From Paenibacillus turicensis (GTDB taxonomy: Bacteria; Bacillota; Bacilli; Paenibacillales; Paenibacillaceae), in assembly GCF_017873435.1 (NCBI RefSeq), contig NZ_JAGGKG010000005.1, positions 62,001 to 126,000 on the forward strand: DNA of 64,000 bases, given 5' to 3'. The translations under genes and the position numbers were made by a program. The notes beneath the pieces are model-generated. The model was not told where the DNA came from, made no database searches, and saw nothing but the letters and a program-made list of their open reading frames with translations. This document shows positions 46,492-56,541 of this stretch, in pieces (position 1 is the stretch's first letter; every line of letters begins with the position of its first letter).

Positions 46492-47337
46492 TCAGTGTGT
46501 CCCTTTTGGTGCGACACGGTGTAAGTGTACGATCAGATAGCTAACTTCTGCTTGATATACAGCAAGGTTCAAACGTGTCTCCATTAACTTGGTTAACTTT
46601 ACAGCAAGCGTATGCAAGGTTGGATATTCCTGTTCTAAAATACTTTCCAGCTTCCCCATATCGCTGACCTGCTCTCCTCTACGAACACGCTCAATCGCAA
46701 AACGTAAATGTGTAAGCAAACGAGAAAAATCAAGCGAAGTTTTATCAATTGTAAAGTTTAGTTCCTGTTCAATTAGACTCACTAAATCTGCAATAAGCTG
46801 TGTATGCTCCCTTACTTCATTGATATGACGGTTAGTAAGACCACTATGAATGTGTAAGGCTACAAAACCAATTTCATCTTCTCCTAAATCCACGCCCATC
46901 TTTTCATGAATCAAATCAATTGCATATTTAGCAAATTCAAATTCAACAGGGTATATTTCTTGGGTTTCAAATAAAAATGGATTATGGAATACAATATCTT
47001 GCTCTAATCGCTTCAATGCAAACGCAATATGATCGGTTAACGCAATATGAATATGTTCGTTTAGTTCTGTTTGTGTCTTCTGAGAAATATACATGACCAC
47101 TTCCCCAATAACCTCAATCAGTTTTTCATCGATCTCAGGTAGGAGCTGGATATATTGCTTCCGTTCCTGTTCATTAGTGAGTATGAATAATTTCTCTATG
47201 GATTCTAGAGAGAGCAGATCTCCCGATTTAGCATTAAACCCGATGCCTTTACCAATCACCACAACCTCACCATGATCAGGGTGGTTCCCGATAATCACAT
47301 TATTATTTAATGCCTTTTTTACGTGCAGGCTTTTCAT
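46492..47337 (-). CDS. glcT: BglG/SacY-family transcriptional antiterminator GlcT
   Basis: 281 residues. An N-terminal RNA-binding CAT domain (about 1-58, containing VIGKGIGFNAKSGD) is followed by two PTS-regulation domains (about 65-170 and 172-281) with their conserved His residues (LTDHIAFALKR; ALHIHSGL; VHLHRVAP). The PRDs are phosphorylated by HPr and EIIB, which sets activity on RAT RNA. It is directly upstream of a matching RAT. With only a lone EIIB left, that domain may be its sugar-state signal. Confidence 0.93.
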   Translation of the reverse strand: MKSLHVKKALNNNVIIGNHPDHGEVVVIGKGIGFNAKSGDLLSLESIEKLFILTNEQERKQYIQLLPEIDEKLIEVIGEVVMYISQKTQTELNEHIHIALTDHIAFALKRLEQDIVFHNPFLFETQEIYPVEFEFAKYAIDLIHEKMGVDLGEDEIGFVALHIHSGLTNRHINEVREHTQLIADLVSLIEQELNFTIDKTSLDFSRLLTHLRFAIERVRRGEQVSDMGKLESILEQEYPTLHTLAVKLTKLMETRLNLAVYQAEVSYLIVHLHRVAPKGTH

Positions 47338-47454
47338 AGCGTTACCCTTTCTGCATACAATTTCATAATGTCAAAGACCTGAAGCGTAGCAGGCTCAATT
47401 ATTCATATTATAAATCATTCTACTATAGCAATACCAGTATTCTATAGATAAATA

Positions 47455-47481
47455 GAAGCGCTCGGTTTTACCGAACGCTTC
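47455..47481 (-). terminator. Weak hairpin after floT
   Basis: AGCG-TCGGT pairs with ACCGA-CGCT around a short T loop. It lies between the floT end and glcT. No clear T-run, so termination is uncertain. Confidence 0.35.
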
Positions 47482-47542
47482 ATACGAGTAATACTAAACC
47501 TAACCTATCATAATACTTACTAATTACGGCTAATATAGTATA

Positions 47543-49177
47543 CTATTTTTCTTCATCACTTGCTGTGTTGGGATCCGCATTAGTTACTTTTGCATTATTT
47601 GGGACATCAATCACGGGTTCTTTTACTTGTGCTTGCTCCACGACTTTTTTTGTCCCTAACGCCGCTGCGATTGCAGCCGGTACAGCTACACTGGAATTCT
47701 GACTATTTGCTTCCGATTTATCACCAGTAAGCTTTTGGATTAGCTTGTTGATGTCAATTCCAGATACATCCTTCAGCATTTCAGGTGCAGTTGCCATTAG
47801 CTCTGTAACATAGTTGCTGACTCTTGCTGCGCCTTCACCTTTACCTGTATCCACTACAGTTAACTTATCAATGGATGAAATTGGAGCCGCAATTTTACCA
47901 GCAAGCTCTGGCAACATTTTAACGACGATATCGAGAACGGCTGCTTCACCAAATTTTTGGAAGGCTTCAGCAAGCTTTTCTTTTGCTTCCGCTTCAGCCA
48001 AACCACGTAAACGAATAATTTCAGCATCTGCTGTACCTTTAGCACGCTCTGCATCAGCAATCGCTAAACCTTCTAAACGTTTTTGCTCTGCGGATGCTTT
48101 TGCTTGAGTTTCAATGGAATATTGAAGTGCGTCGGCTTCTCTCATTTTCTTCGCTTTATCCGCTTCAGCCGCTTGCTCTACCGCATAACGATCCGCGTCT
48201 GCTTTTTTCTTCACTTCAGCATCATATTGCTTTTGACGAACTGTGATTTCTTTATCCTGCAAATCAATTTCACGTTCTTTACGTACCAATTCTACCTTCA
48301 TTTGCTCTTCTACCATCGTTTGTTTCGCACGTGCTTCTTGAATATGGTACGCTTGGTCAGCTTCCGCCTTTGCAGTGTCTTGTTCCTTTTTAAAGGAAGC
48401 AACCTTAAGCTCTTTTTCTTTAGAGGCTTCAGCGATATTTGTATCTCTTAGTAGCTCCGCCTTTTGTCCTTGCTCTTCTGCTAACGCCTTTTTAATACGG
48501 GAATCTCTAACTGCATCCGCTTCAGCAATTTCCGCATCTCTTTTAACAGCGGCAATTCTTGGTTTACCTAACGCTTCTAGATAACCATGCTTATCACGTA
48601 CATCCTTAATCGTAAAGGAGACAATTTGTAGACCCATTTTCTTTAAGTCACGTGCGGCTACGCCTTGTACCTCTTGCGCAAATTTATCACGATTTCGATA
48701 AACCTCTTCGACTGTCATCGCACCTAAGATTGAACGCAAATGTCCTTCCAGTACCTCTTGCGCTTCACCTTTCAAAGCTTCAATCGGTTTGCCCATAAAT
48801 TGCTCCGCAGCCGTTGCTACATCTTCTGTAGAACCGCCAACCTTAATTATCGCAACGCCATCAGCACTTACTGGAACCCCTTGCTCCGTATAAACCTCTG
48901 GGGTCATAACATCTAGCTTATGTGATAATAACGACATAAACTCAGCTTTTTGGAATACCGGCCAAATAAATGCCCCGCCACCTCGCACAATTTTAATTTT
49001 ACGTCCTGAATCATCATCAGAAATATTTTTATTACCTAAAAATGAACCCGTTACGATCATCGCTTCATCTGGGCTTACTGTTTTATATCTCGCCCAAAAA
49101 GCTAATCCCATCACAATGATTACAACAATTACAATACCAGGAATCAATAAAAAATCAGGAATATTCTCAAAATTCAA
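47543..49177 (-). CDS. floT: Flotillin FloT (SPFH/band 7 membrane scaffold)
   Basis: 544 residues, slightly longer than Bacillus FloT/YuaG. An N-terminal membrane segment (about 10-30) leads to the SPFH domain (about 35-210), then a long Glu/Ala/Lys-rich coiled coil (about 215-400) and a C-terminal region for oligomerisation. It organises ordered membrane microdomains. It lies 72 bases after the NfeD gene, matching the yuaF-floT operon. The 122-residue frame on the opposite strand here is a shadow of the repetitive coiled-coil codons. Confidence 0.95.
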   Translation of the reverse strand: MNFENIPDFLLIPGIVIVVIIVMGLAFWARYKTVSPDEAMIVTGSFLGNKNISDDDSGRKIKIVRGGGAFIWPVFQKAEFMSLLSHKLDVMTPEVYTEQGVPVSADGVAIIKVGGSTEDVATAAEQFMGKPIEALKGEAQEVLEGHLRSILGAMTVEEVYRNRDKFAQEVQGVAARDLKKMGLQIVSFTIKDVRDKHGYLEALGKPRIAAVKRDAEIAEADAVRDSRIKKALAEEQGQKAELLRDTNIAEASKEKELKVASFKKEQDTAKAEADQAYHIQEARAKQTMVEEQMKVELVRKEREIDLQDKEITVRQKQYDAEVKKKADADRYAVEQAAEADKAKKMREADALQYSIETQAKASAEQKRLEGLAIADAERAKGTADAEIIRLRGLAEAEAKEKLAEAFQKFGEAAVLDIVVKMLPELAGKIAAPISSIDKLTVVDTGKGEGAARVSNYVTELMATAPEMLKDVSGIDINKLIQKLTGDKSEANSQNSSVAVPAAIAAALGTKKVVEQAQVKEPVIDVPNNAKVTNADPNTASDEEK

Positions 49178-49249
49178 ACTTACCCTCTCCTCTTACTCTG
49201 TATTTGTGAGTTAAAAAAGCTAGTTAGCAACTAAGCATACTAAAGTAGG

Positions 49250-49771
49250 TCAAGCTGGCTCTAATTCAGAAACCTTGACTACACCATCTTCGGTATCAAT
49301 AACGACCACCTTTGTCCCCACAGGAATTTGCCGTTGATCCCAACTAGATGCAATATGTAGCGTGTTGCCAGCAACAAAGTTAATCATGACTTCACCAAAT
49401 CCTTGCTCTGGAATAGGTACAGTCACTTCCCCCAATTTACCAGGTAGCTCTTTTATAGAGTAACTGGTGGAGTTTTCACTATTTTCCATCGGTTTAACGT
49501 AACCAAAATAAATAACAACACATAACAATAAAGCGATAACGATGGAAAAAATGAGTACAGCAGATGTTGTAAGTGGAGAATAACGACCTAATAAAATACC
49601 TGCACCTCCAAACGAGGTTACAGCGGAAGACAATATGATTGGTTTAAAAAAATCAACTGCAAAAAAATCAAAGACCCCATCAATAAAGCTTCCAATCAGA
49701 TCACCTAAAACCACACTCACAATTGCAAAAACGCTGCCACCAATGAGACAGCCCCAATACAACGACTCCAT
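49250..49771 (-). CDS. NfeD-like membrane protein (YuaF type)
   Basis: 173 residues. Three hydrophobic segments (about 5-25, 40-60 and 68-90) are followed by a soluble OB-fold NfeD domain with KLGEVTVPIPEQGFGEVMI and VGTKVVVIDTEDGVVKV. This family partners flotillins, and the gene is directly upstream of floT as in Bacillus. GAAAGGGGGGAG precedes the ATG. Confidence 0.88.
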   Translation of the reverse strand: MESLYWGCLIGGSVFAIVSVVLGDLIGSFIDGVFDFFAVDFFKPIILSSAVTSFGGAGILLGRYSPLTTSAVLIFSIVIALLLCVVIYFGYVKPMENSENSTSYSIKELPGKLGEVTVPIPEQGFGEVMINFVAGNTLHIASSWDQRQIPVGTKVVVIDTEDGVVKVSELEPA

Positions 49772-49872
49772 CTAGCTCCCCCCTTTCGGACTGCCTTAAT
49801 ATAACTAATTATACGGTGAATTGTCATTTTCGTTTCATAAATTATTCATGTAATAGGAAATTAGGGTGTTTT

Positions 49873-51879
49873 TTAGAACCCTAGTTTTGTAATTATATCC
49901 TTCCACGGTAGCTCATGAGTGAACTTAATATGCTGATATGATTCATCCTTTGGCCAGTCTAAAATAGAAATTTCTTCCTTAACTCCGTTTTGCTCAGAGA
50001 TATTAAATTGTTCACCATATATTTGAATAAAATAGGTTGTATCCTTTATTTTTATATCTGTATATAACATTATATTTTTTTCAGTAGAAGCTATTGTGTA
50101 CTCCTGTTCACCATAAGTTTTAGTAGCTATTGTGACGCCCTCTCCCTCTAAATACTGTATTTTTTCTTTACTTAGCAAAACTCTTAACGCTTTGTTATCC
50201 TTGTTACGGTATGTGAGAAATAAATCAACTATATCTTGAGTATTGAATTGTATTTCATATTTTTTATTAAGCTCAATACTATCGAATCCTAACATTTTGT
50301 CATTATCCCAGTTAATTCGTATACGTGCTGAATCAAAGACATAGTTGGCTAGACTAGGCAACACAATCATTTTATCAAAGTCTTTTTTTATCTGATCTAT
50401 TGTAGAATAACCTTCGGACTCTTTTATTACACCAAGAGACTTTTCCTTTGTTCCTTTATACATGTATTGTCCTAATTTCATATTTTTGCGTTCTTGCTCC
50501 ACTTGTTTCCCTAGTTCATCATAATACTTCTCTTGTTCTGGTGATAAAATTGAATTGACCGGCATTTCAGTTTTACCCTGCTGCTTCATTTGAGCCAAGG
50601 TAGGCTCATTTTTTAAAATATATTGATGCACGATCGTAATCATCTTAGTTAACATAACCTCATCAATACGCTCCAACGTGTCTGTTTTAGTATGAATAAA
50701 GTTATATTCTTCTTGAGTTACTGTTAATGCCGGAATACCTTCTGCTGAAAAAGATAAATGATCACTCCCGATGATATTACTTTTTACCGCTGAAACTCCT
50801 TTTTCATGAAAGAAATCTAACATACTATTGACTAACACATCGTTTTCTTCCCCATCAAGCATTGCTTTTCCACCGTCTATAACACCTAAGCAATCTAAAT
50901 TAATATTAAACACATGTTCATAGGTATTACCTAATTGCGCTACAAATTTTTTACTACCCTGAAAATGAGACTCTTCCCCATTAAATGCAACAAAAATAAG
51001 ATCACTTTCAAAAGGGGTTTTGCTTGCATTCTCTTGTAACAATGAAGCAAGCTTTAACATGGCTGCGACACCAGACGCATTGTCCACTGCCCCTCGATAA
51101 ATTTCTTCCTTTTTGCCAGTATTCCACCCAACGTGATCAAAATGACCCGAAATAACAATTGCCTGACGTTGATCTTGGTTTTGCTTGCCAGCAATCACAC
51201 CAACAATATTATTAACCTGAATAGATTCCTTTTCTAACTCCATAGACAGTTGCATTTTTTGTATTTGATCCATATGGGTATAGAGCCATTGATATGTATC
51301 TGGGCTAATTTGATAAAACGGCTGTTCTTTCGATTCTGTAGGTAAAAGCTTTTTTAAATTAGAGGTTGATATTAATATAGCTTTGGGTTGAATTTGCTGC
51401 TTTGTCATGTCATAGCTTTTCATGTCCTCAAGTATCAAAACCTTTTTTCCTAGATCAACATCATTTATATCAAATGTAAAGTCAGCTTCTGTATTAAATT
51501 TAAAGTTCACTCTTTGCTCTACGTAATCGTGTCCATACTTAAATTCTTTGCTGGTCCCGTCTTTAAGGTTTACTTTCATCATATATGTTTGCTTATTGGG
51601 ATCAAAGAAATCTTGCTGATAGGACTGCTTAAATGAATTTCCCTTAAAAGGTTTAAGCCCAATTAGTTGAAATTGCTTTTCTACATATTCACTCGCCTTT
51701 AGGTTCCCTTCGGTTCCTGGCAACCGTCCCATCATCTTATTACTAGTTAATTGTTCAATCACTTCCATCGGTTCTGACGGTTTGCTTGTAGAGGCTTGAC
51801 AGCCCGCTAAAGCTAATGAAAAAACTGACATCATTATAACTATAGCCATTGTAATTTTATTAGTCCGATATGTATGCAT
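49873..51879 (-). CDS. M28 family zinc aminopeptidase lipoprotein
   Basis: 668 residues. The signal peptide ends at an LAGC lipobox with Cys27. A PA-like insert (about 95-220) precedes the M28 core: SGHFDHVGWNTG, GAVDNASGVAAML (bridging Asp), FNGEESHFQGS (catalytic and metal Glu) and GSDHLSF give the expected two-zinc ligand set. About 250 further residues at the C-terminus are unlike known domains to me. AGGAGG precedes the ATG. It is a surface-anchored exopeptidase, divergent from a small secreted protein gene; any link between the two is untested. Confidence 0.87.
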   Translation of the reverse strand: MHTYRTNKITMAIVIMMSVFSLALAGCQASTSKPSEPMEVIEQLTSNKMMGRLPGTEGNLKASEYVEKQFQLIGLKPFKGNSFKQSYQQDFFDPNKQTYMMKVNLKDGTSKEFKYGHDYVEQRVNFKFNTEADFTFDINDVDLGKKVLILEDMKSYDMTKQQIQPKAILISTSNLKKLLPTESKEQPFYQISPDTYQWLYTHMDQIQKMQLSMELEKESIQVNNIVGVIAGKQNQDQRQAIVISGHFDHVGWNTGKKEEIYRGAVDNASGVAAMLKLASLLQENASKTPFESDLIFVAFNGEESHFQGSKKFVAQLGNTYEHVFNINLDCLGVIDGGKAMLDGEENDVLVNSMLDFFHEKGVSAVKSNIIGSDHLSFSAEGIPALTVTQEEYNFIHTKTDTLERIDEVMLTKMITIVHQYILKNEPTLAQMKQQGKTEMPVNSILSPEQEKYYDELGKQVEQERKNMKLGQYMYKGTKEKSLGVIKESEGYSTIDQIKKDFDKMIVLPSLANYVFDSARIRINWDNDKMLGFDSIELNKKYEIQFNTQDIVDLFLTYRNKDNKALRVLLSKEKIQYLEGEGVTIATKTYGEQEYTIASTEKNIMLYTDIKIKDTTYFIQIYGEQFNISEQNGVKEEISILDWPKDESYQHIKFTHELPWKDIITKLGF

Positions 51880-51993
51880 ATAATCCTCCTATTTTATCAA
51901 ATTTCAGGATAATAATATCATATTTTAGCAAAATATATACTATTTGGATTAATGTAACATTAATTATAATAGAATTTGAAAGGAGGTGAAAAA

Positions 51994-52371
51994 ATGAAAA
52001 AACGTTTTTCAACAATTGTTGCTTCGTTAACTCTATTCGCAAGTTTATCAGGTACTGCACTAGCAGATGGTATCACAGTAGAAGCTCAACCAAACAGTAT
52101 TTCACCATCATCAGGAATTGAGTTACATGCTGAGGCATGTGGTTATTATCCAAACGGTCAACATGTACTTAGACTTGTAGGACAAACAGAAGTATCACAT
52201 TCAGGGGGTTCTCATTCTATATGGATTAGAGAATCTAATGGGACTGAAAAGTCTGTTATGTGTGAAATTACAAACTGGTACGAATCCAAAACATACGCAT
52301 GTGCTTGTGGTAATAAAAGCCAAACTGTTGAAGGTATACATATACGTTCTTCCCATCAATATCGTCACTAA
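51994..52371 (+). CDS. Small secreted cysteine-containing protein, unknown function
   Basis: 125 residues. A clear signal peptide (KKRFSTIVASLTLFASLSG, cleavage after TALA near residue 25) leaves about 100 residues with four Cys (EACGY, VMCEI, YACACG) and many His and Ser, ending SSHQYRH. AAAGGAGGTG is ideally placed before the ATG at 51994, so expression may be high. I recognise no domain. An even number of Cys in an exported protein suggests disulfides; a toxin, bacteriocin or matrix role is possible but unsupported. Confidence 0.75.
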   Translation: MKKRFSTIVASLTLFASLSGTALADGITVEAQPNSISPSSGIELHAEACGYYPNGQHVLRLVGQTEVSHSGGSHSIWIRESNGTEKSVMCEITNWYESKTYACACGNKSQTVEGIHIRSSHQYRH

Positions 52372-52483
52372 CCTTTTCATTAATGGCATCTAAAGCATAT
52401 ATTCTCATACTTAATTAAAAACGATCTGATACCTAATCCAGTCATAAACTAATTTAAAAGCGTACCCTAGTATTTTGGGTATG

Positions 52484-52524
52484 AAAAAGAAGCGACTAAT
52501 AGGACAACCCTCATTAGTCGCTTC
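52484..52524 (-). terminator. Terminator of the alcohol dehydrogenase gene
   Basis: A perfect 12-bp stem GAAGCGACTAAT/ATTAGTCGCTTC (52489-52500 with 52513-52524); on the minus strand five T follow (52484-52488). It may also act on the convergent small secreted gene. Confidence 0.8.
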
Positions 52525-52590
52525 TCTGATGTTAATTACTATTATACCTTATTTTCATTTTACACAGTAATGTAATGACAGTCACAAAAC

Positions 52591-53754
52591 TTATAACGCT
52601 CTGCGGTAAATCTCCATAACATCCTCTTTTTCCAGCTTCGAAAAATTACCAAATGAACCAAATCGAACTGCTTTATCTGCCATTAGTTCAAGCTTACTAT
52701 CATCGATGTCATAATCTGCTAAGCGGCTTGGTGCCCCGATGGAATCCCAGAACGCACGAAGTGCTGAAATTCCTTCCTCTGCAACCTGCTCATCACTTTT
52801 ACCTGTAGGATCAACATTAAACACCTTAACAGCCAAACGTTTGAAACGTGCAAGGTCATGATGCATATTGTATTTCATCCAATGTGGGAACAAGATAGCC
52901 AAGCCACCACCATGCGGAATATCATACACCGCGGATACGGCATGCTCAATGTTATGTGTTGCCCAATCACCACGAACACCCATACTTAATACGCCATTTA
53001 AAGCCATTGTTCCAGCTAATAAAATAGTTTCTCTATGTTCGTAGCTTTGAAGATCGGCAATCAGTTTAGGTGCAGTTTCAATCACTGTACGCAACAAACC
53101 CTCGCAAAATTCATCCTGCAATAAAGTATTTTTATCTGGATGGAAGTATGTTTCAAATACATGAGACATGATGTCCACCATGCCATATACAGTTTGATCC
53201 TTTGGTAAAGTTGCTGTGTACGTCGCATCCAAAATTGAAAAAGCAGGGAATGCATAATAGCTACCCCAGCCTAATTTTTCTTCTGTTTTTTCGTTAGTGA
53301 TAACAGAACCTGCATTCATTTCAGAGCCTGTAGCTGCAATGGTTAACACGGTACCTAGTGGAAGTCCACCTTGCGCAACCGCTTTACGCTCTGCAAAATC
53401 CCACATATCTCCATCATATTTAGCACCAACAGCAATCGCTTTAGCACAGTCAATCACACTGCCTCCACCAACAGCAAGAACAAGATCAATATGATGCTTG
53501 CGACATAAGTCTACACCTTCATGTACAGTGGATAAACGAGGGTTAGGTTGAACCCCAGCTAGTTCAGTTACAACTGCATTAATTTTACTTAATTCAGTTT
53601 TCACTTCGTCATATAGGCCAGTACGTTTAATGCTTCCGCCACCATAAACAAGTAGTACATTACGTCCAAATTTCTCTACTTCCTTACTTAAAGAGGATAA
53701 TGTATTTTTGCCGAAAATTAACTTGGTTGGATTATGAAAAGTAAAAGTATTCAT
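52591..53754 (-). CDS. Iron-containing alcohol dehydrogenase (butanol dehydrogenase-like)
   Basis: 387 residues, group III metal-dependent alcohol dehydrogenase. The NAD(P) region has [13 protein letters not shown], and metal ligands lie in the Asp near [13 protein letters not shown] and in [20 protein letters not shown]. Closest known types are the YqhD/YugJ NADPH-dependent aldehyde reductases or butanol dehydrogenases. AATAAATG with GCGGAGGT upstream fits the start. A palindrome in the promoter spacer suggests regulation, perhaps by aldehydes or redox state (inference). Confidence 0.9.
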   Translation of the reverse strand: MNTFTFHNPTKLIFGKNTLSSLSKEVEKFGRNVLLVYGGGSIKRTGLYDEVKTELSKINAVVTELAGVQPNPRLSTVHEGVDLCRKHHIDLVLAVGGGSVIDCAKAIAVGAKYDGDMWDFAERKAVAQGGLPLGTVLTIAATGSEMNAGSVITNEKTEEKLGWGSYYAFPAFSILDATYTATLPKDQTVYGMVDIMSHVFETYFHPDKNTLLQDEFCEGLLRTVIETAPKLIADLQSYEHRETILLAGTMALNGVLSMGVRGDWATHNIEHAVSAVYDIPHGGGLAILFPHWMKYNMHHDLARFKRLAVKVFNVDPTGKSDEQVAEEGISALRAFWDSIGAPSRLADYDIDDSKLELMADKAVRFGSFGNFSKLEKEDVMEIYRRAL

Positions 53755-53794
53755 TTATTGTACCTCCGCTTTAAATTTGTAACTACCACTATAT

Positions 53795-53824
53795 ATTATA
53801 GGACTGTCCTACCTTAAATTACAA
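53795..53824 (-). promoter_or_regulatory. Promoter with palindromic operator of the alcohol dehydrogenase gene
   Basis: On the minus strand TTGTAA (53819-53824), an 18-base spacer and TATAAT (53795-53800). The perfect 13-base palindrome TAGGACAGTCCTA (53799-53811) fills the end of the spacer and touches the -10, a classic repressor position. Confidence 0.55.
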
Positions 53825-53837
53825 ATGACATCATAAT

Positions 53838-53904
53838 AAAAAAATAGGGGCTGATGGAACAACGGAGGTATGATGAAATTTCCTCTCCCTTTTTGTTCCA
53901 ATCA
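53838..53904 (-). terminator. Terminator of the galKET operon
   Basis: TGATTGGAACA pairs with TGTTCCATCA (53894-53904 with 53852-53861, one bulge), with an inner GAGG/CCTC helix, and a T-run follows on the minus strand (53838-53844). It lies between galT and the alcohol dehydrogenase gene. Confidence 0.7.
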
Positions 53905-53945
53905 ACCACTACAGTAGCAAATCAAGTATATGGGTTAAAACTTAT

Positions 53946-55526
53946 TTATTTTTCCACACAGCCTGCTTCAATTAGAAACTTACGGAAGGCAATACGCCCT
54001 GCTTCATCATTTTTAAACACACCCGCATGACCTAAAATTTCCGCAAACTTCACACCTACTACATTTTGTAATAAGCCTTGTGCTTCATCAAAAGTAAGGC
54101 TTGTTCCATGCAGTTCAACTAATTGCACAATCCATTCTTTATGAACAGCTAGCGGATGACCTCCAGTTTCCAAAGCTTCTTTATACAAAGCTTCATTCCC
54201 ACTCAAAATCGAAGCAATGTCATTTAATTCTTCCTTTAAGCGACCCGGTAAAATAGCTAAGCCCATCACTTCGATTAAGCCGATATTTTCTTTTTTAATA
54301 TGGTGCATTTCACGATGTGGGTGAAAAATTCCTTCTGGATGCTCTTCGTTGGTACGGTTATTACGCAATACCACGTCCATCTCATAGCCCCCAGCCTGAC
54401 TACGACGTACAATCGGTGTTACGGTATTATGAGGAACCGTAGTTCCATCCTCCCCTTTGGAGAAGGCATATACGTCTACATCTGGATCACTGTATTGCTT
54501 CCACTTTTCATAGAGATCATTGCCCGCCTCAAGCACAGCTTGCTTATCGTTACCTTGTAAGCGAATGACGGTCATAGGCCACTTCACCATCGCTACAGTT
54601 ACCCCTTCATAATCTGGATGGGTGAACGTTGCTTCACTTGGTGCTTTTTCCAGTGGGAAGGTGTGATGTCCACCTTGGAAATGATCATGTGTAAGAATCG
54701 AGCCCCCTACAATCGGCAAATCTGCATTTGAGCCTACAAAGTAGTGGGGAAACTGTTCTACGAAATCAAGTAGACGCTGGAAGGTTTCCTTCGTCAGCTT
54801 CATCGGAACATGATCATGATGGAACACGATACAATGCTCATTGTAATAAACATAAGGTGAATACTGAAAAAACCAAGGTTCATTGTTTAGCTCAATTGGA
54901 ATGACTCTTAAATTTTGCCTAGCAGGATGATTAAGTCGCCCTGCATACCCTACATTTTCGCGACATAATTGACACTTAGGATAGATCGGTGGAGGTAACA
55001 GCTTGGCTGCTGCAATTTCCTTAGGATTTTTTTCTGGCTTAGACAAATTAATCGTGATTTCCATCATGCCAAAATCCGTTTCTTGCTCCCAATACATATT
55101 TTTAGAAATACGATCCATCCGAATATAGTTACTTGCCGTAGATAAATGAACAAATTCGTCCGTTGCTGCTTCAATACCTTTTGTTTCAGTGGTCTGCTTG
55201 AAGGCTGCAATCGTCTCAGATGGACGTGGCATAAGCAAGCCCATAATTTTTGCATTTAACAAATCGCGATACGTATCTGAGTTTTCTGCAATAAGTCCAA
55301 TAGAATAGCCATAGTCCATTAATACATCAAGCGGTGCTTCAGGACTTGATATCGACGTTGTAGGCTGATTACCTAAATACGGCTCATCACTTTGAAAAAG
55401 GGATAACAATTGGTTGCGAGAAAAATCAATATCCTCATTTCCGATTAAACGTTGCTCGAATGCGTAACGGACTAGCTGCTCTATTGCAAAAAGTGCTTCA
55501 TTTTTTAGTTCATCTTGTGCGGTCAC
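53946..55526 (-). CDS. galT: UDP-glucose-hexose-1-phosphate uridylyltransferase (class II GalT)
   Basis: About 526 residues, the Gram-positive class II form, unlike the 350-residue E. coli enzyme. It transfers UMP between UDP-glucose and galactose-1-phosphate in the Leloir pathway. Visible signatures are HHDHVPMKL and THDHFQGGHHTFPL around the active-site His, and CQLCRENVGYAGR. A GTG at 55535 directly abuts AAGGAGG, so the GTG at 55526, nine bases from it, is the likelier start. It is the last gene of galK-galE-galT. Confidence 0.94.
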   Translation of the reverse strand: MTAQDELKNEALFAIEQLVRYAFEQRLIGNEDIDFSRNQLLSLFQSDEPYLGNQPTTSISSPEAPLDVLMDYGYSIGLIAENSDTYRDLLNAKIMGLLMPRPSETIAAFKQTTETKGIEAATDEFVHLSTASNYIRMDRISKNMYWEQETDFGMMEITINLSKPEKNPKEIAAAKLLPPPIYPKCQLCRENVGYAGRLNHPARQNLRVIPIELNNEPWFFQYSPYVYYNEHCIVFHHDHVPMKLTKETFQRLLDFVEQFPHYFVGSNADLPIVGGSILTHDHFQGGHHTFPLEKAPSEATFTHPDYEGVTVAMVKWPMTVIRLQGNDKQAVLEAGNDLYEKWKQYSDPDVDVYAFSKGEDGTTVPHNTVTPIVRRSQAGGYEMDVVLRNNRTNEEHPEGIFHPHREMHHIKKENIGLIEVMGLAILPGRLKEELNDIASILSGNEALYKEALETGGHPLAVHKEWIVQLVELHGTSLTFDEAQGLLQNVVGVKFAEILGHAGVFKNDEAGRIAFRKFLIEAGCVEK

Positions 55527-55553
55527 CTTAAACACCCTCCTTTATCATCAAGC

Positions 55554-56540
55554 TTAGTCATTGTAGCCGTCTGGATGTTGTTCGTGCCAACCCCAAGCAC
55601 TTGCGATAATATCATCAAGCCGATTACGAGAAGGATTCCAGCCAAGCACCTTTCTAGCTTTTTCAGAGGAAGCGATGAGCACCGCAGGGTCACCAGCACG
55701 TCTTGGACTGATTTCTACTGGGAAGCTACGACCTGTTACTTCCTGTACCTTTGCAATCACCTCTTTGACTGAAAAGCCTTGACCATTGCCGAGATTAAAC
55801 ACATCACTTTCTCCACCCGCTAGCAAATGCTGAACCGCAAGCACATGCGCATCCGCCAGATCACTTACATGAATGTAGTCACGTACACAAGTGCCATCAG
55901 CAGTTGGATAATCATCACCAAAGACTGAAATTGCTGGACGTTTACCTTGTGCCGCTTGGATAATTAATGGAATCAGGTGTGTTTCTGGAGAATGATCTTC
56001 ACCAATTTTGCCACTAGGATGTGCACCGGCTGCATTAAAATAACGCAACGCTACATATTTGATCCCTAACACTTTATCAAACCAAGACATCATGCGTTCC
56101 ATCGTCAGCTTGGTTTCCCCATATACATTAGTTGGATTTGTAGGATCACTTTCTTCAATTGGCACTTTATTAGGCTCACCATAGGTTGCAGCAGTAGAGG
56201 AGAATACAATCTTACGTACATTTGCTTCATCCATCGCTTCTAATAAGCATAATGTGCCGTAGACGTTATTGTCATAATATTTAACTGGCTTTTGCATACT
56301 TTCACCAACAAGAGAGTTAGCTGCAAAGTGAATCACAGCTTCAATTTCATTTTCGGAAAATAACTTTGCTAATAAAGCTTTGTCACGAAGATCCCCCTCG
56401 TACAGCTTACCTCCAAGTAATGCGTCCCGATGTCCAGATTGTAGATTGTCAATCACAACAACCTCTTTGCCTTGACTAAGCAATTCTGCGACTGTATGAG
56501 ATCCAATGTACCCTGCTCCACCTGTTACGAGAATAGCCAT
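55554..56540 (-). CDS. galE: UDP-glucose 4-epimerase GalE
   Basis: 328 residues. The Rossmann motif GGAGYIGSH is at the N-terminus, the catalytic Ser/Thr cluster is in SSTAATYGE and the Tyr-Lys pair in VYGETKL. It interconverts UDP-galactose and UDP-glucose. GAGGAAAA precedes the ATG, and one base separates it from the galK stop, so the two are coupled. It may also supply UDP-galactose for envelope glycans. Confidence 0.96.
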   Translation of the reverse strand: MAILVTGGAGYIGSHTVAELLSQGKEVVVIDNLQSGHRDALLGGKLYEGDLRDKALLAKLFSENEIEAVIHFAANSLVGESMQKPVKYYDNNVYGTLCLLEAMDEANVRKIVFSSTAATYGEPNKVPIEESDPTNPTNVYGETKLTMERMMSWFDKVLGIKYVALRYFNAAGAHPSGKIGEDHSPETHLIPLIIQAAQGKRPAISVFGDDYPTADGTCVRDYIHVSDLADAHVLAVQHLLAGGESDVFNLGNGQGFSVKEVIAKVQEVTGRSFPVEISPRRAGDPAVLIASSEKARKVLGWNPSRNRLDDIIASAWGWHEQHPDGYND

Positions 56541-56541
56541 G

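Noticed and set aside
48083-48451. 122-residue open frame antisense to floT
   Set aside because: It arises from the repetitive Glu/Ala/Lys codons of the coiled coil read backwards; the Phe/Leu-rich product has no start signal.
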